Below, in pieces: positions 59,114-64,000 of a DNA stretch of 64,000 nucleotides (positions are counted from its first letter, which is position 1; every line of letters begins with the position of its first letter). The position numbers and the translations under genes were made by a program. Below the pieces are notes generated by a model. That model saw only the letters and a program-made list of their open reading frames with translations, searched no databases and was not told the DNA's origin. The stretch comes from Serratia fonticola (lineage in GTDB: Bacteria; Pseudomonadota; Gammaproteobacteria; Enterobacterales; Enterobacteriaceae): the NCBI RefSeq assembly GCF_001006005.1, contig NZ_CP011254.1, forward strand, positions 1,178,001-1,242,000, read 5' to 3'.

Positions 59114-59323
59114 CTACCAACGATACTTGCTGTGCTCTTCCCAGGCTTTGACTTCTTTTTCGGCTGCCTCTTTCTGGTAGCCATAGCGTTCCTGGATTTT
59201 ACCGACCAGCTGTTCGCGTTTCCCTTCGATAACGGTGATATCGTCATCGGTCAGCTTGCCCCATTTTTCCTTCACTTTACCTTTAAACTGCTTCCAGTTA
59301 CCGTCGGCTTGATCTTTGTTCAT
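59114..59323 (-). CDS. yjbJ: CsbD-family stress protein YjbJ
   Basis: A 69-residue hydrophilic protein of the CsbD family, nearly identical in layout to E. coli YjbJ: MNKDQADGNWKQFKGKVKEKWGKLTDDD, then GKREQLVGKIQERYGYQKEAAEKEV. It is abundant in stationary phase in E. coli; function unknown. CGGAGAG precedes the ATG. It lies between zur and dinF, as in E. coli. The 285 bases upstream hold its promoter but no other gene. Confidence 0.95.
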   Translation of the reverse strand: MNKDQADGNWKQFKGKVKEKWGKLTDDDITVIEGKREQLVGKIQERYGYQKEAAEKEVKAWEEHSKYRW

Positions 59324-59608
59324 AATCTCTCCGTTACTCTTGGTTGTCAGTTTTAGATAAATCTGGCTGGACTTAACTGAGTCAAATTAAGGTTATCTAA
59401 TGCGTCCGTTGCCAATTAAGCGCGGGCTTAATTCGCCAGCCACGTGATTAACTATAGTCACCCATCACGAAAATCGCCAAAAAAGCAGCATGAAATAGGG
59501 TTAGGAAAAGTCTCAATAGCAAAAAACGCCATTAAAACAGTAAGCAAGCGAACCAAAACAGCCCCCATCGCATGTAACCAAATGTGAATGCTCATACCGT
59601 ATCATCAA
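59324..59608. other. yjbJ-dinF intergenic region
   Basis: AT-rich 285-base gap upstream of yjbJ and downstream of dinF. A -10-like TATCTAAAA on the minus strand, about 40 bases before yjbJ, could serve yjbJ. Nothing else was recognised. Confidence 0.35.
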
Positions 59609-60967
59609 CTAATCTGGCCTATCCATTGCTAATGGAGATGAAAACCAGGTGCCTTGCACGCTATGACGGTGCCATACCCAGCCCAAAGCAGCCCCGCGCA
59701 GTGCCAGGAATACCGCCAGAGCCAGCCATAAACCGTGGTTGCCCAATACCGGCAAGGTGAACAACGTCAGCCCATAGCCCACTGCGGCTACCGCCATGCT
59801 ATTACGCATTTCTGCGCCACGGGTGGCGCCGATAAACATGCCATCCAACAGGTAGCACCACACTCCCACCAGAGGCAGCACCACCTGCCAAGGCAGATAA
59901 TGGTTTGCCAGCGCACGCAACTCCAGTAACGAGGTTAAGCCCGCCACAATATGATGCCCGGCGAACAGATAAATAACGGCAAAACCACAGGCAACCAGGC
60001 AAGCCTGCCGACAGGCGGCACGCCATACTTTACGCAGTTGCCGCCCGTCTCGCGCACCATAGGCGTGGCCGGAATGGGCTTCCACCGCGTAGGCAAAACC
60101 ATCCAGCGCGTAGGCGGTAAAGGTCAGCAGATTCATCAGCACCGCATTCACCGCCACCACTTCTCCGCCCATGCGGGCTCCCAGAATGGTCAACGAGGCG
60201 AAACACAGTTGCAGTAATAACGAGCGCAGCATGATGTCGCGGTTAAGTGCCAGCAGGCGGCGCAGATCCCCACGCCAGGCGGTGCGCAGCATCGCCAGCG
60301 AAATCCCCCGCATGTGTAGTACCCGCCATGCTAACCACAAACCCAGCAACAGCGTGGCGTACTCCGCAATCACCGTGGCAGTCGCGGCCCCCTGCACGTT
60401 CCAACCCAGCCCCATCACCAGCCAGATATCCAGCACGATGTTCAGCAGGTTACCGACAATCAACAGGATCACCGGTGCCCGCACGTACTGAACTCCCAGC
60501 AACCAGCCGAGCAACACCATATTGGCCAACGCCGCCGGGGCGCTCAGCCAGCGGATCTCCAAAAATAGCCTGGCCTGTACCAAGACTTCCCGATCGCCCC
60601 CCACAATGTTCAGCGCCAAGGTGATCAACGGGGCTCGCAACAGCACAATCGCCAGCCCGGCCACCAGCGCCAACAATAACGGCTGCATAAAGGCGCGAGC
60701 CAACCGGTAGGGATCTTGCGCCCCCAGCGCCTGCGCCGTCAGCCCTGTAGTGCTCATTCGCAGGAACAGCAACAACATAAACAGGAAGCTAGTGGCCATT
60801 GACCCCACTGCGACCCCGCCAAGGTAGCTAGGGCTATCGAGATGGCCGATAACGGCGGTATCCACCAGGCCAAGCAAGGGGACGGTAATATTGGAGAAGA
60901 TCATCGGCAATGCCAGACGCCACAGAGCTTTGTCGGTGTCACTGGTAAAGGCAGAAAGCAGGCGCAT
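59609..60967 (-). CDS. dinF: MATE-family efflux protein DinF
   Basis: SOS-induced multidrug and toxin exporter with 12 membrane segments. The 452-residue product follows E. coli DinF closely: DKALWRLALPMIFSNITVPLLGLVDTAVIGHL at the start and LRSLLLQLCFASLTILGARMGGE in the middle. An in-frame ATG at 60991 lacks a ribosome site; the one at 60967, with GGGAA upstream, was chosen. It lies downstream of lexA and shares its SOS control. Confidence 0.93.
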   Translation of the reverse strand: MRLLSAFTSDTDKALWRLALPMIFSNITVPLLGLVDTAVIGHLDSPSYLGGVAVGSMATSFLFMLLLFLRMSTTGLTAQALGAQDPYRLARAFMQPLLLALVAGLAIVLLRAPLITLALNIVGGDREVLVQARLFLEIRWLSAPAALANMVLLGWLLGVQYVRAPVILLIVGNLLNIVLDIWLVMGLGWNVQGAATATVIAEYATLLLGLWLAWRVLHMRGISLAMLRTAWRGDLRRLLALNRDIMLRSLLLQLCFASLTILGARMGGEVVAVNAVLMNLLTFTAYALDGFAYAVEAHSGHAYGARDGRQLRKVWRAACRQACLVACGFAVIYLFAGHHIVAGLTSLLELRALANHYLPWQVVLPLVGVWCYLLDGMFIGATRGAEMRNSMAVAAVGYGLTLFTLPVLGNHGLWLALAVFLALRGAALGWVWHRHSVQGTWFSSPLAMDRPD

Positions 60968-61157
60968 GGCGATATGTTCCCGTAAAAGCATGGATTTAAA
61001 GCTGAAGATAAAGTGGCAATGTAGCTGAATTTGCAGGGATCGAACATGTTTGACCGTAGAGGGCGCCGCATGCTGCGCCCGCTTAGTGTCTCATGTATCG
61101 CCCCAGAGTTGGGGCGAGGTTTGCCGTTTTAAAGGGCTGTAATACGAGGTAAAGCGG

Positions 61158-61766
61158 TTAGATCCAGTCGCCGTTGCGGATCACACCCACCGCCAGGCCT
61201 TCGATGGTGAAGTTCTGCTGGCGCAGATCGACCACGATCGGTTGGAATTCACTGTTTTCTGGCAGCAGTTCGACGACGTTACCGTGTTTCTTCAGGCGCT
61301 TGACCGTGACCTCGTCTTCAATGCGGGCGACGACAACCTGGCCGTTGCGTACGTCTTGAGTCTTATGCACTGCCAGCAGATCGCCATCCAGGATGCCGAT
61401 ATCGCGCATCGACATGCCGCTAACGCGCAGCAGGAAATCGGCATTAGGCTTGAACAGAGAAGGATCCACTTTATAGTGCCCTTCAATGTGCTGCTGAGCT
61501 AACAGAGGTTCACCTGCAGCCACACGGCCCACCAGGGGTAATCCCTCTTCATCTTCCATCAGCAAGCGGATACCGCGTGAAGCACCGGAGATGATCTCGA
61601 TAACGCCTTTGCGAGCCAGTGCTTTCAAGTGCTCTTCTGCAGCATTTGGTGAGCGGAACCCCAGGCGCATTGCGATCTCGGCACGCGTCGGTGGCATGCC
61701 CGTTTGCGAAATATGATCGCGAATCAGGTCGTAGACCTCTTGCTGTCTGGTAGTTAGTGCTTTCAT
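61158..61766 (-). CDS. lexA: SOS repressor LexA
   Basis: Represses SOS genes until RecA triggers self-cleavage. The 202-residue length is that of E. coli. The N-terminal winged helix ([47 protein letters not shown]) is followed by the Ala-Gly cleavage site in [10 protein letters not shown] near residue 84, Ser119 in [14 protein letters not shown] and Lys156 in [14 protein letters not shown]. Two LexA boxes precede it, and dinF follows. Confidence 0.98.
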   Translation of the reverse strand: MKALTTRQQEVYDLIRDHISQTGMPPTRAEIAMRLGFRSPNAAEEHLKALARKGVIEIISGASRGIRLLMEDEEGLPLVGRVAAGEPLLAQQHIEGHYKVDPSLFKPNADFLLRVSGMSMRDIGILDGDLLAVHKTQDVRNGQVVVARIEDEVTVKRLKKHGNVVELLPENSEFQPIVVDLRQQNFTIEGLAVGVIRNGDWI

Positions 61767-61775
61767 TCCGCCCCC

Positions 61776-61812
61776 TGTTTGTTTATACAGTCTTGCTGTG
61801 AGTATATACAGC
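61776..61812 (-). promoter_or_regulatory. Two LexA (SOS) boxes upstream of lexA
   Basis: CTGTTTGTTTATACAG (61776-61791) and CTGTGAGTATATACAG (61797-61812) both fit CTG-N10-CAG and are spaced as the pair before E. coli lexA. They give autorepression of lexA-dinF. Confidence 0.95.
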
Positions 61813-61889
61813 TAAGTCTGGATTGGGAACCGAAGAATAAATAAAAATCAGCAGGTAGCGAGCGGGATCGCAACGATACCCGCTGGTTT

Positions 61890-62258
61890 TCACGCCAAAT
61901 GCTGCCAAAGTACCGAAGCCCAAACGAACAGTGCCAGAATGATTGCCAGCGATACCGCCGCCGAGCCCATATCTTTGGCCCGCCCGGAGAGCTCGTGATA
62001 TTCCGTACCCACGCGATCGACCACGGCCTCAATCGCGCTGTTGAGGATTTCGACAATCATCACCAGCAGCACCGAGCCGATCAACAAGATGCGCGCTATC
62101 GCCCCTACATCCAGCCAAACCGCCACGATGATAGCCACCACCGTCGCCACCAGTTCCTGGCGGAATGCGGCTTCGTTCTGCCAGGCAGCGGTTAAACCTT
62201 TATAGGAATAGCCTGCGGCTTTAATGACACGCGTCAGGCCAGTTGCTTGATTTGCCAT
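61890..62258 (-). CDS. dgkA: Diacylglycerol kinase
   Basis: Inner-membrane enzyme that phosphorylates diacylglycerol left over from membrane-derived oligosaccharide synthesis. The 122-residue length equals E. coli DgkA. Three membrane segments and the catalytic core VEILNSAIEAVVDRVGTEYHELSGRAKDMGSAAV are clear. The ATG at 62258 was chosen over an in-frame start 54 bases upstream because it gives the family start MANQATGLTRVIKAAGYS. It diverges from plsB. Confidence 0.97.
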   Translation of the reverse strand: MANQATGLTRVIKAAGYSYKGLTAAWQNEAAFRQELVATVVAIIVAVWLDVGAIARILLIGSVLLVMIVEILNSAIEAVVDRVGTEYHELSGRAKDMGSAAVSLAIILALFVWASVLWQHLA

Positions 62259-62580
62259 AATTAAGAACGCCTTTTTCCAAGATGGATCATGTACCCGTCG
62301 TGTTGCAGCCACAACGTTCCAGACAGATTTGCCAGCCCAATCACATTTTTATCGCAGCGCAGTATACAGCAAGGTTGGAATACCTTAATCACCTAGCTAT
62401 GTCGTACCAATGCCGCGAGCGCATGAATGCGCTAGAGCGGCCAATTTGATATCCATCAGGTATAATTCAACCATGTACTTCCATTGCCGTGAACGGCCGT
62501 GGATTTCCCAACGCCACAGATCTGCTACCCGGTTTCTGGTATGCTTGCGGCGAATTGCTAACAAGAGGCTTCACGTTGTC
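62259..62580. promoter_or_regulatory. Divergent dgkA-plsB promoter region
   Basis: The 322-base gap holds the promoters of both lipid genes. A consensus -10, TATAAT, lies at 62461-62466, about 115 bases before plsB, without an evident -35 box. GCGCATGAATGCGC (about 62419-62432) is a small hairpin. No gene was found. Confidence 0.45.
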
Positions 62581-64000
62581 ATGTCAGGTTGGCGTAAAAT
62601 CTATTATAAGATATTGAACTTACCACTAAAAATGTTGGTAAGAAGTAAGGTTATCCCTTCAGATCCGGTCACGGAGTTAGGGTTGGATCCCTCACGACCG
62701 ATTTTGTATGTTTTACCTTATAATTCCAAGGCGGATTTACTCACCTTGCGCACCCAGTGTCTGGCGCAAGATCTGCCCGATCCCCTTAACCCGTTGGAAA
62801 TCGATGGCACCGTGCTGCCAAGCTACGTGTTTATCCACGATGGCCCACGCGTATTCCGCTATTACACCCCCAAAGAAGAATCGGTAAAACTGTTCCACGA
62901 TTATCTGGATCTGCACCGCAGCAACCCGGATCTCGATATTCAGATGTTGCCGGTATCGGTGATGTTTGGCCGCTCCCCTGGGCGCGAAGGCCACGGCACG
63001 CCTCACCTGCGCCTGCTGAACGGCGTACAGAAGTTCTTCGCCGTACTGTGGCTGGGGCGCGACAGTTTTGTCCGTTTCTCCAACACCGTGTCCCTGCGCC
63101 GGATGGCGACCGAGCACGGCACCGATAAGACCATCGCGCAAAAACTGGCCCGTGTCGCACGCATGCATTTCGCACGCCAGCGCCTGGCCGCCGTTGGGCC
63201 AAGCTTGCCTGCCCGTCAGGATCTGTTCAAAAAGCTGCTGGCCTCCAAGGCGATTGAAAAAGCGATCGAAGACGAAGCCCGCAGCAAAAAGATCTCCCAC
63301 GAAAAGGCCCAGCAGAACGCAATTGCGCTGATGGAAGAGATTGCCGCCGATTTCTCCTATGAAACGGTGCGCCTGTCCGACCGCGTGTTGAGCTGGACCT
63401 GGAACCGGCTGTATCAGGGTATCAACGTCACCAACGCCGAGCGCGTGCGTCAGCTGGCGCAGGATGGCCACGAGATCGTCTATGTGCCGTGTCACCGCAG
63501 CCATATGGACTATCTGCTGCTGTCCTATGTGCTCTACCATCAAGGGCTGGTGCCACCGCATATCGCAGCGGGTATTAACCTGAACTTCTGGCCTGCCGGG
63601 CCGATCTTCCGCCGCCTGGGTGCGTTCTTTATCCGCCGCACTTTCAAGGGCAACAAACTCTATTCAACCGTGTTTCGTGAATACCTCGGTGAGCTGTTCA
63701 CCCGTGGTTACTCGGTAGAATACTTTGTTGAAGGCGGGCGTTCCCGTACCGGTCGCCTGCTGGAACCGAAAACCGGCACCCTGTCAATGACCATTCAGGC
63801 CATGCTGCGCGGCGGTACCCGCCCGATCACCCTGGTGCCGATTTATATCGGTTACGAGCACGTGATGGAAGTAGGGACTTACGCCAAAGAGCTGCGTGGC
63901 GCGACCAAAGAGAAAGAGAGCCTGCTGCAAATGGTGCGCGGCTTGCGCAAGCTACGCAACCTCGGCCAGGGCTACGTAAACTTTGGTGAACCGCTGCCGT
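62581..64000 (+). CDS. plsB: Glycerol-3-phosphate acyltransferase PlsB (partial, 3' end off window)
   Basis: Membrane enzyme for the first acylation of glycerol-3-phosphate in phospholipid synthesis. The first 473 codons of about 807 are visible. It begins [19 protein letters not shown], nearly as in E. coli. The acyltransferase catalytic motif HX4D appears in [10 protein letters not shown] near residue 305, followed by [11 protein letters not shown] (block III) and the [12 protein letters not shown] region. It diverges from dgkA. Confidence 0.97.
   Translation, partial: MSGWRKIYYKILNLPLKMLVRSKVIPSDPVTELGLDPSRPILYVLPYNSKADLLTLRTQCLAQDLPDPLNPLEIDGTVLPSYVFIHDGPRVFRYYTPKEESVKLFHDYLDLHRSNPDLDIQMLPVSVMFGRSPGREGHGTPHLRLLNGVQKFFAVLWLGRDSFVRFSNTVSLRRMATEHGTDKTIAQKLARVARMHFARQRLAAVGPSLPARQDLFKKLLASKAIEKAIEDEARSKKISHEKAQQNAIALMEEIAADFSYETVRLSDRVLSWTWNRLYQGINVTNAERVRQLAQDGHEIVYVPCHRSHMDYLLLSYVLYHQGLVPPHIAAGINLNFWPAGPIFRRLGAFFIRRTFKGNKLYSTVFREYLGELFTRGYSVEYFVEGGRSRTGRLLEPKTGTLSMTIQAMLRGGTRPITLVPIYIGYEHVMEVGTYAKELRGATKEKESLLQMVRGLRKLRNLGQGYVNFGEPLP

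Overview
The window is chromosomal DNA of an enterobacterium. Gene content, gene order and protein sequences recalled from the E. coli counterparts fit the Yersiniaceae, most likely Serratia; the genus is an inference from memory and was not tested. Two blocks are core chromosome: csrD, acuI, msrPQ, aroQ, accBC, yhdT, panF, prmA, dusB, fis on the left, and ssb, uvrA, yjbR, tyrB, alr, dnaB, qor, pspG, dusA, zur, yjbJ, dinF, lexA, dgkA, plsB on the right. csrD and plsB run off the edges. No rRNA, tRNA or CRISPR array was seen.

Left core with insertions (1-23.3 kb). Between accC and yhdT, which are neighbours in E. coli, lies a 9.4 kb sugar locus (7.2-16.7 kb). It has an RbsABC-type ABC importer, both subunits of a GatYZ/KbaYZ-type tagatose-bisphosphate aldolase, two paralogous PfkB kinases and a DeoR-family regulator. 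Together these would make a self-contained route from an imported ketohexose to triose phosphates. Between prmA and dusB sit a transposase-less IS605-type tnpB with a recognisable guide-RNA end, and an alpha carbonic anhydrase. The fis promoter, with a Fis site and a GC-rich discriminator, is clear in front of dusB.

Middle accessory region (23.3-43.9 kb). It starts with a large autotransporter whose passenger carries a metzincin-like zinc-protease motif. Then come lpxP, a class I amidotransferase-like gene, an LrgAB/CidAB pair with its divergent LysR regulator, a SulP transporter, yjcE, ghxP with PurR-like boxes, and small enzymes (VOC, GST, lipocalin-like). An AT-richer island follows with a DcuC-family carrier, a fumarase/aspartase-superfamily lyase of unknown substrate and a LysR regulator. 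The island is bounded by an intact lipocalin-like gene and a decayed copy of its 5' end. A DUF1471 protein and an SDR close the region.

Right core (43.9-64 kb). ssb and uvrA diverge around a LexA box, and lexA has two boxes. pspG has a sigma-54 promoter. Between tyrB and alr, adjacent in E. coli, lies a divergent pair: an Lrp-type regulator and a periplasmic cyclohexadienyl dehydratase (pheC).

A family of short palindromic repeats (core CCCTCACCC..CCCTCTCCC) occurs at five places, three of them as inverted pairs, mostly at the 3' ends of genes. One copy supplies the C-terminal codons of the gatZ-like gene.
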